64,000 bases of DNA from Avena insularis (taxonomy: Eukaryota; Streptophyta; Magnoliopsida; Poales; Poaceae), in NCBI GenBank assembly GCA_023614405.1, contig CM042685.1, positions 88,278,684-88,342,683 of the forward strand, given 5' to 3'. Below, one piece after another: positions 35,158 to 47,171 of this stretch (its first letter is position 1; each line of letters starts with the position of its first letter). The position numbers were made by a program, and so were the translations under genes. Below the pieces are notes generated by a model. That model was not told where the DNA came from and ran no database searches. It was given only the letters and a program-made list of their open reading frames with translations.

Positions 35158-36239
35158 CTAGACTTGGAGGTGCTTGGACGCTTCTTGGAACAAGGCCTAC
35201 CTGGTGAGGATGTTGTGGCGACCAGGCCAGATCATAGGACAATAGGGAGGCCGACGTGGGGCAGCGTCGGTGCCGGCGGGGGTTAGGGCACCACGGTAGA
35301 TGGGGTCAGGGCAGCAGGGGATTCCGAGGTGGTGGCGGCAGCGCCTAGGGCCCGGCAAGGTGGCGGTGAGGGACAGGGTAACAGCCGGTGTCGGGATCGC
35401 AGAGGGTGCGACAGCGGGGCACATGTTCGAGGTGTTGTAGGGGCTCGCTGCAGGGCAGGGTACCACGCGAGGAAGGTGGGGAGAGGAAAGAGACAGGTCA
35501 GCGGGTTTGGGTGGGCCGAGTGAAGCAGGTGCGGGCTCAGGTGACGTTGTGGTGGCATCGAGGGAACGCGTTCGTGCATGGGTGTGGTTCACATGCATGC
35601 GACCGCGCATCACGTGGGTCACGTGGCCCTGTCCTGGGCGGTACGTGGACCGGGTCGAGTGGGGTGTGAGCCATGTACTACGATGGTTTGGGGTGGCGTT
35701 GCGTCCATGTGCGTGTGCAGGGCAGCGATGGGTAAGGGTCAGATGTGAGCAGCGGTTGGTGGAGAGTTGACCAAGTGTGGGTGGCGGTGGCTATAGGGAG
35801 TAGGTGGGGTGGTCTAGGGTTTAGGGTTAGTGTTAGCCGAGGATCTAGGGTATTCTAAGGAATGGTACAGATGGATCTGGCCAGCGTGCCGGGGTGGTAG
35901 GCTGCTGCCAGCTAGGCCATTTGGGTCGGGCCGGTGGCGATCTTCCCCGGTAAAAATAGGTTTTATATTATTTTTCTGTTTTTATTTTATGGACTTTTTG
36001 TAATCGATTTTAGACAAAACAAAAATGCCCAGAAGAGAACGGGGTTTTACATTTGATATAGAGAGGGGTATTTAGAAAACAAAAGTAGGCTTTTAGAAAA
36101 TAGCTTTAGGAAAAAGATGCATGATGACATGACGATTCTCAAATGCAAGGTGGCATGATGACATGAGTATGCGATCATGATGATGCACAAAATAACGAGC
36201 AATTTTCTGATAGTAATTTACCCGAGGTTCTACACACAT

Positions 36240-37629
36240 CATCATGCCTACTTTGGCAGAAGCTCACTTCCCCTTGTTACCTTTTTTTGACCAACTCTTT
36301 GCATGGTTGTGATCTACTAACCATGGTTTATCAATCCACACTTCCCTTGTTTCTATTTGAGCCTATTGCAACTTAAACCCTCATGGTTTTTTAGACTAAA
36401 TTATAAATATGTTATGGCAACCTTAATTTCAACAAAGTTTGGCATCACTTCTAGAAGCCCACAAGCATGATCAAGCTTAACTCTTTGTACCATGATCATA
36501 TATATAACTTGGTCTATATATCCATCTATCCCTTGCTTCAAGGTGAACTCTGGGCTTCTTAACCTAACTAGGTCCATAAGGTATAAAATTATTCTAGCCC
36601 TAGATCCTTCATTTCTTGTTTTCCTTCAAAATCAAGTTTGATTTTCAAAAACCATGGTTGCAAATGATGGATACAAAATCTTCACATAGTCTACATTGAT
36701 TATAAATATTTATAAAAAATTTGTTCCTAATTATTTTTGACCTAAAACTATTCAAGTCTATTCTTTTACAAAATCCCCAATACTCCCTCTATTGAACAAA
36801 CTTTGTTTTTCTTCAAATCACCTCCTTAAATAAATACACATTTGAGGCCTATATCTTGTTCCCTATCTTCCCACTTCAAAACTAAATAGTTTTAAAGTGT
36901 TTTAATAATTCTTTTGCCCTTTTTCTTAAATTGCAGAAATGGAAAAATAATGGTTTTAAAGACCTTTTCTTCACCAATAAATCTTGGAAAAATTATCTAA
37001 GGTATGTATTCATATTTGGGAACCTTAAAAACCAAAAACCCATCTTGGCCATTTCAATGTTTTCAAATAAAACCATTAAAACAGTTTCAGCACTTTTTGA
37101 ATGATTGATCAAAAGTGCACCAAAAATCATCTGAAAAATCTCAATAAATTCCTGGAGGTGTATATGGATAACACCTATCTACCATCATAGTCAGCTCACC
37201 TTGCCAAGATCATGTTTTGGTGATCATTCATAACTTTGTATATGGATAACACCTTTCTATCAGCTCACCTTGCGAAGATCCATTTCAGCACTTCCTTGAT
37301 GATCATCAATATGACATATTTTGACACTTTAATAAAATCTTGAACTAAGCATATCCAAATCCCCTCAAATGTTGTCCAGCACTTCTATCCAGCACCCCAC
37401 GGCTCTCTGGTCGACCTAGCCTTGTATCCACAGCAGTGTAGCAGCATTATTCATCCTTTGTCTCATGTGTTTGGCTATGAAGGAGACCAAGACTAGTCAT
37501 TTACTTGCTCCTTTATTGCTTCCAACAGCTACCCTAACCCCTCTCTTCCTCACAACCCGACCAGGGCACCCTCATACCACTCCCCACGCCCACAGCAACC
37601 ACCCCTGGTTTTCCACCTCTCACATTGCC
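36240..37629 (+). other. second piece of the older interrupted sequence
   Basis: This non-coding AT-rich sequence lies between solo LTR B (CACAT duplication at 36235-36239) and the Angela-like element (CTCAT duplication at 37630-37634). It becomes GC-richer toward 37380-37629. Two diverged copies of TGTATATGGATAACACC (near 37158 and 37239), each followed by CAGCTCACCTTGC, form a short duplication. No gene is supported. Confidence 0.4.
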
Positions 37630-37634
37630 CTCAT

Positions 37635-39345
37635 TGTTGGAATTATGTCCTAGAGGCAATAATAAAGATGTTATTATCATAATTCTTGTTCATGATAAAG
37701 TTTATATTCCATGCTAGAATTTTATTAAGCGGAAACATTGATACTTGTGTGGTTTATGAACAACACTTCTCCCTAGTACGCCTCTATACACTAGCTCATT
37801 GATTAATGATGGTTAAGGTTTCCTAACCATAGACATGAGTTGTCGATTAATAATGAGATCATATCATTGGGAGAATGATATGATGGACAGACCCAAATCA
37901 AGCATAGAAATTAGATCGTGTCATCGTGTTCATCTTTGCGAAGCTTTTTCTATGTCAAATATTGTATTCCTTAGACCATGAGATAATGCAACTCCCTGGT
38001 ATCGGAAGAAAGCTTTGAGGTCATAAAACGTCATCCTATGAGAGGGTGATCATAAAGGTGTCTCTCAGATGATCGGAAAGTACTTGTTGGGTTTTATGTA
38101 TCGAGATGGGATTTGTCCCTCCCGAGTCGGAGAGATATACTTCGGGCCCACTCGATAATCGATATCAAAACCGCTTGCAAGCACGTGGTTAAGGAGTTAA
38201 TCACAAAGTGATATCGGATTACGGAACGAGTAAAGTACTTGCTGTGAACGAGATTGAACTAGGTATGCTGATACCAACGATCAAATCTCAGGCAAGTAAA
38301 ATATCGCGTGACGAAGGGAATATATATGGAATTAATTGAATCCTGGCATCGTGATTCATCTGATATGATCATCGATGAATATGTGGGAGTCAATATGGGT
38401 TTCCAGATCCTGCTGTTGATTATTGATACAAGATCATGTCCGCATATTCTCGAACCCGTAGGGTCACACACTTAACGTGCCTCGACGCTAGGATAGAATG
38501 TATAATTGGTTTGTGAGTTTTTGTTCGGAGTCTCGGATGAGATCTAGGACATCACGAGAGGTTCCGGAATGGTCCGGATAATAAGATTCATATAAAGGAA
38601 AGCAGTTTTTGGATTTCGGAATGTTCGGTATTGTATCGGAAGGTTCTAGAAGCTTCTGGAGTGGGACCAACATGTCCCCACTTATCGGAGGGGGGTGTGG
38701 TCCTACGAGGGAGTGCCCTGGCCACATTGGGCTAGGGGCACAAGGCCCCATAGGCCCAGCCGGCCAAAACCCTAGGGGAAACCCCTAGGGGATCTTCTAG
38801 AAGGGGGGAAGACTTGCCCCCCACTCCACCCTTGTGGCCGACGGCCCTAGGGCTTGGAGGAGGGGCAAGGGGGCCGGCCAGCCCCCTATATAAGGTGGGC
38901 AAGGGGCACCCTCCCACCACCCCTAAAAACCCTAGCCGCCATACTGCTTCCCTCCTCTCTCTCTCTTTCTCTCTTCCCCGACTGCGCGTAGGCGAAGCCC
39001 TGCCGCAGAAACTCTCCACCTTTGCACCACGCCGTCATGCTATAGATCCAATCTATCTCTCCACCCCACTTGCTGGACCGAGGAAGGAGGAGACGTCACA
39101 GTTCCATACCTGTGCATCTCTCGGAGGCGTCGCCACTTGCAGCGTTGGATCGGATCGCGAGGAGGAGAAGGCTAGTACGACTACATCAACCACGTTCTGT
39201 TGAACGTTCCACTGTGCGATTTCTTCAAGGGTATGAAGATCTCATCTATCCCTATTGTTGATTGCATCTCCTAGATTAGATCTTGGCTTTCCTGTTCGCA
39301 TCCGTAATTTTTTTTTTTTGATTTACTATGCTGCGAAACCCTTCA
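37635..39345 (+). repeat. 5' LTR of the Angela-like element
   Basis: The LTR is 1711 bp. CTATATAAG at 38886-38894 is the likely TATA box, followed by a CT-rich leader. Compared with the 3' LTR it holds extra sequence near 38769-38800 (palindromic around CCCTAGGGGAAACCCCTAGG) and near 39205-39235, and lacks about ten bases near 38625. Such indels, together with scattered substitutions, indicate the copy is not very recent. Confidence 0.95.
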
Positions 39346-39346
39346 G

Positions 39347-39358
39347 TGGTATCAGAGC
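39347..39358 (+). other. primer binding site of the Angela-like element
   Basis: TGGTATCAGAGC, one base after the 5' LTR, is a perfect match to the standard plant Copia site complementary to initiator methionine tRNA. Confidence 0.95.
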
Positions 39359-40567
39359 TAGATCTATGCGTAGATGTGTTTCACGAGTAGAACGCAACAT
39401 GCTTGTTGCGGGCGTTGATGTTTTCTGTTGCAAGCCTCTTGTTGTGTACTTCTTATGACGCAGGATAGTGAGATCGAAGCGGTCCAGGCCAACTTTACGC
39501 GACCTCGTTCGCGAGACCAGCTCCGCACTTGACGTGTGGCTTGTTCCACACATGCGGCTGGTGGACGCCAGTTTCTCTCACTATAGTTGTCATGGGATTT
39601 ACACCGGATGTTGGCAACCATAATATCACCATTGTGGCTTTCCGTAGGTAAGAATCGTTCTTAGCTTGTTACTCCCATAAGTCACGTAAAACATGCAACA
39701 ACAAAGTAGAGGCGTCTAACTTGTTTTTGCAGGGAGTGTTTTTGTGATATGGTATGGCCCAAGATATGATGTGTATGTTGTATGCAATGATCATGTTTTG
39801 TAATATTTCATGACTTGCATGTCGATGAGTACACAACCGGCAGGAGCCATATGGTTGTCTTTATAATTGTGTATGACCTGTGTGATAACTTCTTATACGC
39901 CATGTAATAGCTTTACTTTATCGCTAAGTAGTTAGCAATAGTTGTAGTTGCTATTCGTGGTGGAGGAAATCATGGTGGAGTGATGGAGATCATGCTGGCA
40001 CGCACAAGATGGAGATCATTGCGCGGAGATTGGCTATACCATGTCACATAAAATTATATGCATGTGATGTTTATCCTTTTATGTATCTTATTATGCTTAG
40101 ATCACGACGGTAGCATTATAAGATGATTCCTCACTTAAAGATCAAGATAAAATTGTGTTCTCCCCATGTATGCACCGTTACGAAAGTTCGTCGTGTTCAA
40201 GCATCTTGTGATGATCGGGTGCTATAAACTCTACGTTCACATACAACGGATGCAAGCCAGTTTTGCACACGTGTAAATACTTGGGTTTGACTTCACGAGC
40301 CTAGCATGTACAGACATGGCCTCGGAACACACGAACCGAAAGGTTAAGCATGAGTCATATGAATGATATGATCGACACTTTGTTGTCCACCATTGAAACC
40401 ACATCTCTTCTCGTTAAGATCGGATTAGGTGTGGTGAATTTGGATCATGTTCACTAAAACAACTTGAGGGATGTTGAATTTAGTGGGAGTTCATCTAGTA
40501 ATTTGATTAAGTTGAACTAGTTATCGTGAACATAGTCTAAATTGTACTTGCAAATTTTGTAGATCAA
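39359..40567 (+). other. untranslated leader of the Angela-like element
   Basis: About 1.2 kb of non-coding RNA leader separates the PBS and Gag, as in BARE-type elements, where it is expected to contain packaging and dimerisation signals. I see no open frame of note and cannot delimit these signals by eye. Confidence 0.7.
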
Positions 40568-41362
40568 ATGGCTAAGTCCAACTTTAACTTCAACATTTTT
40601 GCTGAGAAAGAAAAGCTTAAGAACACTAGTTCTAACTTCACCAACTGGTTCCACAATCTGAGAATCATTCTCGCTGGCGGACAAAAGGACTATGTCCTTG
40701 AGAAAGCGCTAGGTGACGCCCCTGCTGTAGATGCGTCGACTGATGAAAAAGCTGTTTATCAGTCGCGCAAAGATGATTATGGTGTGATTAAGAGCACCAT
40801 GTTGTTTGCTATGGAATTGGACCTTCAAAATCGTTTTGAGGAGTTCGCCGGGCCCTTTGAGATTCTTGAGGAACTGAAAACCATGTTTCAGACTCAGGCC
40901 CGTTCTGAGAGATATGAGATCTCTGAGAAATTCTTTAACTGCAAGATGGAGGAAGGGAGTTCCGTTAGTGAGCACGCCATTAAGATGTCGGGCTACACTC
41001 AATGTCTTGAGCAACTGGACTGCAAGATTCCAGAAGAGCTCAAGATTGACAGAGTTCTGCAATCACTCCCTCCTAGCTACAAAGGTTTTGTAGTTACTCA
41101 TAATCAGATTGGTTCCACTGATACGATCACTGAGCTCTTCGCTAAGCTGAAAGCTGCGGAGGTGGACATCAAGAAATATAATCATGTGTTGATGGTCAAC
41201 AAGCCCCCCAGCTTTAAGAAAGGTAAGGGTGCAAAGAAGTCCTTCAAGATAGGCATCGGCAAGCGCATTGCCCTGCTGAGAAGAAGCTCAAGTATGGACC
41301 TAAGCCGGACACTGAGTGCTTCTATTGCAAGGACAAGGGTCACTGGAAGCGCAACTGTCTGA
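40568..41362 (+). pseudogene. Angela-like Gag, frameshifted before the zinc knuckle
   Basis: The frame opens at ATG 40568 (MAKSNFNFNIFAEKEKLKNT) and carries the Copia Gag core (FTNWFHNLRIILAGGQKDYV, FEILEELKTMF, RVLQSLPPSYKGFV), then a basic segment (KKGKGAKKSFK). At about 41265-41275 the frame is lost. The CCHC knuckle CFYCKDKGHWKRNC (41317-41358) lies in the next frame, which is that of pol. In related elements Gag and Pol form one continuous frame, so this is a mutation and not programmed frameshifting. Confidence 0.9.
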
Positions 41363-43389
41363 AGTACTTAGCGGACAAGAAGGCTGGCACCATCAAAGGT
41401 ATATTTGATATACATGTTATTAACGCTCGTTGTAGTGCCTGGGTATTTGATACTGGTTCAGTTGCTAATATTTGTAACTCGAAACAGGAGCTACGGAATA
41501 GATGGTGGCTAGCGAGGGATGAGGTGACGATGCGCGTTGGCAACGGATTAAGAGTTGATGTGATGGTCGTCGGCACGCTCTCCTTAGTTTTACCTTCGGG
41601 ATTAGTTTTAAACCTTAATAAATGTTATTATGTGCCTGCGTTGAGCATGAACATCATATCTGGATCATGTTTATTTCAAGATTGTTATTCATTTAAATCG
41701 GAGAATAATGGTTGTTATATTTATATGAGTAACATCTTTTATGGTCATGCACCTGCTATGAATGGTTTATTTCTTCTGAATCTCGAAAGCAATGAAACAC
41801 ACATCCATAACATTGAGGCTAAGAGATGCAAAGTAGATAGTGATAATTCAACTTATTTGTGGCACTGCCGTCTAGGTCATATTGGTGTAAAACGCATGAA
41901 GAAACTCCATTCTGATGGACTTTTGGAGTCTCTTGATTTTGAATCATTTGACACGTGCGAGCCGTGCCTCATGGGCAAGATGATCAAAAACCCATTCTCC
42001 GGTATAATGGAGAGAGCAACGGACTTGTTGGAAATCATACATACCGATGTATGCGGACCAATGAGTGTTTCGATGCGCGGTGGATATTGCTATTTTCTCA
42101 CTTTTACTGATGACTTAAGTAGATATGGGTATATCTATTTAATGAAACATAAATCTGAAACGTTTGAAAAGTTCAAAGAATTTCAGAACGAAGTGGAAAA
42201 CCATCGTAACAGGAAAATTAAATTTCTACGATCCGATCGTGGAGGTGAATATTTGAGTTATGATTTTCTCACGCATCTTAAAGCAAGCAGAATCGTTTCG
42301 CAACTCACGCCACCCGGAACACCACAGCGCAATGGTGTGTCTGAACGCCGGAATCGAACTCTATTAGATATGGTGCGATTGATGATGTCTCTTACAGATT
42401 TGCCCTTATCATTTTGGGTTTATGCATTAGAAACCGCTGCATTCACTTTAAATAGGGCACCATCTACATCCGTTGAGACGACACCGTATGAACTTTGGTT
42501 TGGTTCTAAACCTATGTTGTCATTTCTTAAAGTTTGGGGATGCGAAGCTTACGTCAAGAAGTTGATGCCGGACAAGCTCGAACCCAAAGCGGAGAAATGC
42601 GTCTCCATAGGATACCCTAATGAAACGATTGGGTATACCTTCTACAACAGATCCGAAGTCAAAGTGTTTGTTGCAAAGAACGGATCCTTTCTTGAGAAGG
42701 AGTTTCTCTCGAAAGAAGTGAGTGGGAGGAAAGTAGAGCTAGAAGAGGTTATTGAACCTTCTCTTGAGTTGGAGAGTAGCGCAGCACCTGAAATTGTTCC
42801 GGTGCCGTCTGCACCAACAATAGAGGAAGCTAATGATGAGGATCATGAAACTTCGGACGATGCTACTGCTGAACGTCGTAGGTCGACAAGGTCACGTGCA
42901 TCTCCTGAGTGGTACGGCAACCCTGTCTTAACTGTCTTGTTGGTAGACAACAGTGAACCTGCGAACTATGAGGAAGCAATGATGAGCCCAGACTCTGAGA
43001 AATGGCTACAGGCCATGAAATCCGAATTGGGATCCATGAGCGAAAACCAAGTATGGACTTTGTTGGACCCTCCTAGTGACCGAAAGGTCGTTGAGTGCAA
43101 ATGGATTTTCAAGAAGAAAACGGACGCAGATGGTAATGTTACTGTCTATAAAGCTCGACTTGTCGCGAAAGGTTTTCGACAAGTTCAAGGTGTTGACTAC
43201 GATGAGACTTTCTCTCCTGTAGCGATGTTCAAGTCCATTCGGATTTTATTAGCAATTGCTGCATTTCATGATTATGAAATATGGCAGATGGATGTCAAGA
43301 CTGTGTTCCTCAATGGCAACATTGATGAAGAGTTCTATATGATGCAGCCCGAAGGTTTTGTCGATCCTAAGGATGCTAATAAGCTGTGA
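41263..43389 (+). pseudogene. Angela-like pol, N-terminal part: protease, integrase, start of RT
   Basis: In one open frame are the zinc knuckle (41317-41358), the protease site DTGS (41449-41460), the pre-integrase zinc region (LWHCRLGHIGVKRMKKLH, CEPCLMGKM), and the integrase core with D (IIHTDVCGP, 42046), D/E blocks (TDDLSRYGYIYL, LRSDRGGEYLS) and NGVSERRNRTLLDMVR. A variable linker and the RT start (ECKWIFKKK, VYKARLVAKGF, MDVKTVFLNG) follow. The frame ends at TGA 43387-43389, where relatives have Cys in the KLCKLQRSIYGLKQ context, so the stop is a single-codon change. All catalytic residues I can see are present. Confidence 0.93.
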
Positions 43390-44535
43390 AAACTTCAGCG
43401 TTCCATTTATGGACTAAAGCAAGCATCTCGGAGTTGGAACCTTCGTTTTGATCAAGTGATCAAGAGCTTTGGATTTGTTCCAAATTGCTACGAAGCTTGT
43501 ATCTACAAGAAAGTGAGTGGGAGCTCAGTGACATTTTTAGTACTATATGCGGATGACATATTGATTATTGGAAATGACATTGATATGCTTAACAATGTGA
43601 AGAGTTATTTGAATAAATGTTTTTCAATGAAAGACCTAGGAGAAGCTGCTTATATATTAGGCATCAAAATCTATAGAGATAGACAAAGACGCCTAATAGC
43701 TTTAAGCCAAAGTACATACCTAGACAAAGTTCTGAAAAGGTTCAGAATGGATAAAGCAAAGAAAGGTTCATTGCCCATGTTGTCAGGTAAGATATTGAGC
43801 AAGGCTCGGTGTCCGGCTACGGTAAACGATAGAGAAACTATGAGCAAAGTGCCATATTCCTCGGCCATAGGTTCTATCATGTATGCCATGCTGTGTACTA
43901 GACCGGATGTGTCCAATGCTCTTAGTTTGACGAGCAGATACCAAAGTGATCCAGGAGTGGAACACTGGATAGCCGTAAAGAACATCCTAAAGTATTTAAA
44001 TAGGACTAAAGAAATGTTCTTGGTCTATGGAGGTGATGAGAAGCTCGTCGTAAAAGGTTACGTCGATGCTAGTTTCGACACCGACCCGGATGATTCTAAA
44101 TCTCAGACAAGATACGTTTATATTTTGAATGGAGGAGCTGTGAGCTGGAGAAGCTACAAGCAAAGCATGATCGCGGGATCTACAGTAGAATCAGAATACA
44201 TGGCTGCTGCAGAAGCGTCAAGTGAAAGAGTTTGGATCAGGAACTTCATCACTGAGCTTGGTGTGGTTCCAAGTGCGTTGGACCCACTGGAGATATTGTG
44301 CGACAACACTGGCGCCATAGCACTGTCTAAGGAACCAAGATATCATCCAAAGACCAAGCACATCAACCGCCGATTTCATATAATTCGAGATTATATAACA
44401 GATGGAGATCTGAAGATTAGCAAAGTACATATGGATCTGAATGTCGCAGATCTGTTGACTAAACCTCTTCCCCAAGCAAAACATGATCAGCACCTTAATG
44501 CCATGGGTGTTAGATTGTTACCAGATGTAAACTAG
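43390..44535 (+). pseudogene. Angela-like pol, C-terminal part: RT palm and RNase H
   Basis: The same frame continues after the TGA with KLQRSIYGLKQASRSWNLRF. The catalytic box YADD is at 43546-43557, followed by GIKIYRDRQRRLIALSQ, RPDVSNALSLTSRYQSDPG, the RNase H blocks GYVDASFDTDPDDSKSQT, STVESEYMAAAEA and LCDNTGAIALSKEP, and LLTKPLPQAKHDQHLNAMG to the stop at 44535. It is intact within itself and would be active only if the upstream stop were read through or supplied in trans. Confidence 0.93.
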
Positions 44536-44550
44536 ATTATTGACTCTAGT

Positions 44551-44563
44551 GCAAGTGGGAGAC
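44551..44563 (+). other. polypurine tract of the Angela-like element
   Basis: GCAAGTGGGAGAC directly precedes the 3' LTR start TGTTGGAATT. AGTGGGAGA is the purine core and would prime plus-strand DNA synthesis. Confidence 0.85.
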
Positions 44564-46202
44564 TGTTGGAATTATGCCCTAGAGGCAATAATAAAGATGT
44601 TATTATTATAATTCTTGTTCATGATAAAGTCTATATTCCATGCCAGAATTGTATTAAGCGGAAACTTTGATACTTGTGTGGTTTATGAACAACACCGTGT
44701 CCCTAGTACGCCTCTATGGACTAGCTCATTGATTAATGATGGTTAAGGTTTCCTAACCATAGACATGAGTTGTCAATTAATAATGAGATCATATTATTGG
44801 GAGAATGATATGATGGACAGACCCAAATCAAGCAGAGCAATTAGATCGTGTCATCGTGTTCATCTTTGCGAAGCTTTTTCTATGTCAAATATTGTATTCC
44901 TTAGACCATAAGATAATGCAACTCCATGGTATCGGAAGAAAGCTTTGAGGTCATCAAATGTCATCCTATGAGAGGGTGATCATAAAGGTGTCTCTCAGGT
45001 GATCGGAAAGTACTTGTTGGGTTGTATGTATCGAGATGGGATTTGTCCCTCCCGAGTCGGAGATATATACTTCGGGCCCACTCAGTAATCGATATCAACA
45101 CCGCTTGCAAGAATGTGGTTAAGGAGTTAATCACAAAGTGATATCGGATTACGGAACGAGTAAAGTACTTGATGTGAACGAGATTGAACTAGGTATGCTG
45201 ATACCAACAATCAAATCTCGGGCAAGTAAAATATCGCGTGACGAAGGGAATATATATGGGATTAATTGAATCCTGGCATCGTGGTTCATCCGATATGATC
45301 ATCGATGAATATGTGGGAGTCAATATGGGTTTCCAGATCCTGCTGTTGATTATTGATAGAAGATCATGTCCGCATATTCTCGAACCCGTAGGGTCACACA
45401 CTTAACGTGCCTCAACGCTAGGATAGAATGGATAATTGGTTTGTGAGTTTTTGTTCGGAGTCTCGGATGAGATCCAGGACATCACGAGAGGTTCCGGAAT
45501 GGTCCGGAGAATAAGATTCATATAAAGGAAAGCGGTTTTTGGATTTCGGAATTGTTTCGGAATGTTCGGTATTGTACCGAAAGGTTCTAGAAGCTTCCGG
45601 AGTGGGACCAACGTGGCCCCACTTGTCGGAGGGGGGCGTGGGCCTATGAGGGAGTGCCCTGGCTGCATTGGGCCAGGGGCACAAGGCCCCATAGGCCCAG
45701 CCGGCCAAAACTCTAGAAGGGGGGAAGACTTGCCCCCCACTCCACCCTTGTGGCCGCCGGCCCTAGGGCTTGGAGGAGGGGCAAGGGGGCCGGCCATCCC
45801 CCTATATAAGGTGGTCAAGGGGCACACCCTACCACCACCCCTAAAAACCCTAGCCGCCATACTGCTGCCCTCCTCTCTCTCTTTCCATTGCGGCGTGGAA
45901 GCCTGCCATGAAACTCTCCACCTTTGCACCACGCCGTCGTGTTGTAGATCCAATCTATCTCTCCACCCCACTTGCTGGCCCGAGGAAGGAGGAGACGTCG
46001 CGGTGCCGTACATCTCTCGGAGGCGTTGCCACTTGCGGCGTTGGATCGGATCGCGAGGAGAAGGCTAGGACGACTACGTCAACCACGTTCTGTTGAAGAT
46101 CTCATCTATCCCTCTCGTTGATTGCATCTCCTAGATTAGATCTTGGCTTTCCCGTTCGCATCCGTAGAAATTTTTTGATTTACTATGCTGCTAAACCCTT
46201 CA
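44564..46202 (+). repeat. 3' LTR of the Angela-like element
   Basis: The LTR is 1639 bp, with CTATATAAG at 45802-45810 and the end ACCCTTCA. It lacks the CCCTAGGGG palindrome and a segment near the 3' end that are present in the 5' LTR, but contains the extra ATTGTTTCGG near 45549. The GC-rich leader reads open on both strands without any protein signature. Confidence 0.95.
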
Positions 46203-46207
46203 CTCAT

Positions 46208-46618
46208 ATGCACCATGTCCACCATGGACCAACATCTCTTGGCTTATAAGGCCAGAGACTACTCTACAATCCCTCTTATCCCTCATTTGCTTCCTCTCCC
46301 TTCTATTCACCACTCCCTATATCCACTTCCCATCCCTCACTCTATACTGTCCAGGAGAAGAGAGGAAAGAACCCCTTGGCCATCTACAAGATCCAAGCCT
46401 AGAGCTCTCTCCCTAGACCCTTCCCCTCTAGATGTCGTTGTGATGCAACCTACTTGTCCACCTCTATCTAACCCTGCCCTTTTTCTGTCCCAGGGATGGC
46501 TTCACGAGAAGCACCACCGAGCTCCGTCCAAGAGTTTCTCGAACGAAGCACCACGAGGTCCTCCCCGAGATACAAACCACCTTGGCTTCCCCTCTTCCAG
46601 TCCGTCTCTGTCTACCAT
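46208..46618 (+). other. third piece of the older interrupted sequence: TATA box and leader
   Basis: GGCTTATAAGGCC near 46235 looks like a TATA box. It is followed by a pyrimidine-rich leader (CTCTTATCCCTCATTTG and similar). This suggests the old sequence is the promoter half of an LTR. A short open segment (46496 onward, MASREAPPSS) continues across the insertion site at 46623 only by chance; the sequence resumes at 52070. Confidence 0.45.
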
Positions 46619-46623
46619 GCTGC

Positions 46624-47171
46624 TGACGAGGTTTCGACTCGTCAATGCCCATTTTTATGGACATGGGTTTTGGAGAAGATGGGGATGCTGGAGATCGCGG
46701 AACGGTTAGCAAACAAGCAACACAGGGACATGAAGTTTACCCAGGTTCAGGCCCCCGGAGGGAAAACCCTACTTCTGCTTGTCTGCTCTTGATTACGGTG
46801 GAACCGAAGGTTACAGGGGTGCGCAGATGCAATCTGGCGTGAGGTGTGTATGAGGTGAGTTCAGAGAGGTCTATAGATATGTTGTGGTGTAGTCTATTGT
46901 ATCGTAATCTCTCCTCCTCGTTGGATCCTCCTAGCCTTTATATATGGGGAGGCTATGTCTCGGGTGCCAATACGATTTGGTTACAAGTTGTATTTAAACT
47001 CTTTTCTTGAGATTTCCTTGTCTTGTGCGCTTGGGAGTCCGTTTCCATATGGGCTTCATAGTAGCCAAAACATCGTAGGCGTCATGGACCCTGACAGGTC
47101 GTCGAGTGGGCCTTCCATCGGGCTGGAACAGGTAGGCCAATATCCGGTACCCGTAGGGCATATCCATGTCA
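46624..47171 (-). repeat. 3' LTR of the non-autonomous element
   Basis: This 548-bp LTR is closely similar to 51520-52064. A minus-strand TATA box is indicated by TTTATATATGGGG near 46936. The block from 46675 to 46830, with CAGGTTCAGGCCCCCGGAGG, is shared almost word for word with the partner LTR. Confidence 0.9.

Larger units (their letters stand above)
17241..36234 (-). mobile_element. solo LTR B (long-LTR Gypsy type), split by three insertions
   Basis: The ends are TGTAACACCC at 17241 and GAGGTTCTACA finishing at 36234, with five-base direct repeats CACAT at 17236-17240 and 36235-36239. Removing the Copia (19282-31060), the MITE (31137-31405) and solo LTR A (31771-35157), each with one target copy, leaves about 3.5 kb with no coding sequence. 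Its pieces match solo LTR A in reverse: for example rc of TGTCCGCGGTTATGGAC at 18034-18050, and the telobox at 35813-35829. The terminal type and length recall Tekay/Del chromoviruses such as RIRE3; that assignment is an inference. No PBS or internal region is present, hence a solo LTR. Confidence 0.8.
37635..46202 (+). mobile_element. Angela/BARE/WIS-type Ty1/Copia element, nearly intact
   Basis: LTRs at 37635-39345 and 44564-46202 start TGTTGGAATTATGYCCTAG and end ACCCTTCA. The flanks are CTCAT on both sides (37630-37634 and 46203-46207). PBS at 39347-39358, Gag from 40568, pol to 44535 and PPT before 44564 are all in place, giving 8.57 kb. Only two disabling lesions are evident: a frameshift near 41265-41275 and TGA at 43387. 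The LTR signature is that of the BARE/WIS/Angela group, abundant in Triticeae and relatives. Confidence 0.95.

Noticed and set aside
40568..41362. Programmed frameshift between Gag and Pol in the Angela-like element
   Set aside because: Related BARE/Angela elements use one continuous frame, and here the shift occurs before the zinc knuckle without a slippery site or downstream structure that I can see. A simple indel is more likely.
45402..46096. Frames of up to 203 residues in the Angela 3' LTR
   Set aside because: The same region in the 5' LTR (38488-39203) has different frame lengths because of indels. This is LTR leader sequence and not a gene.
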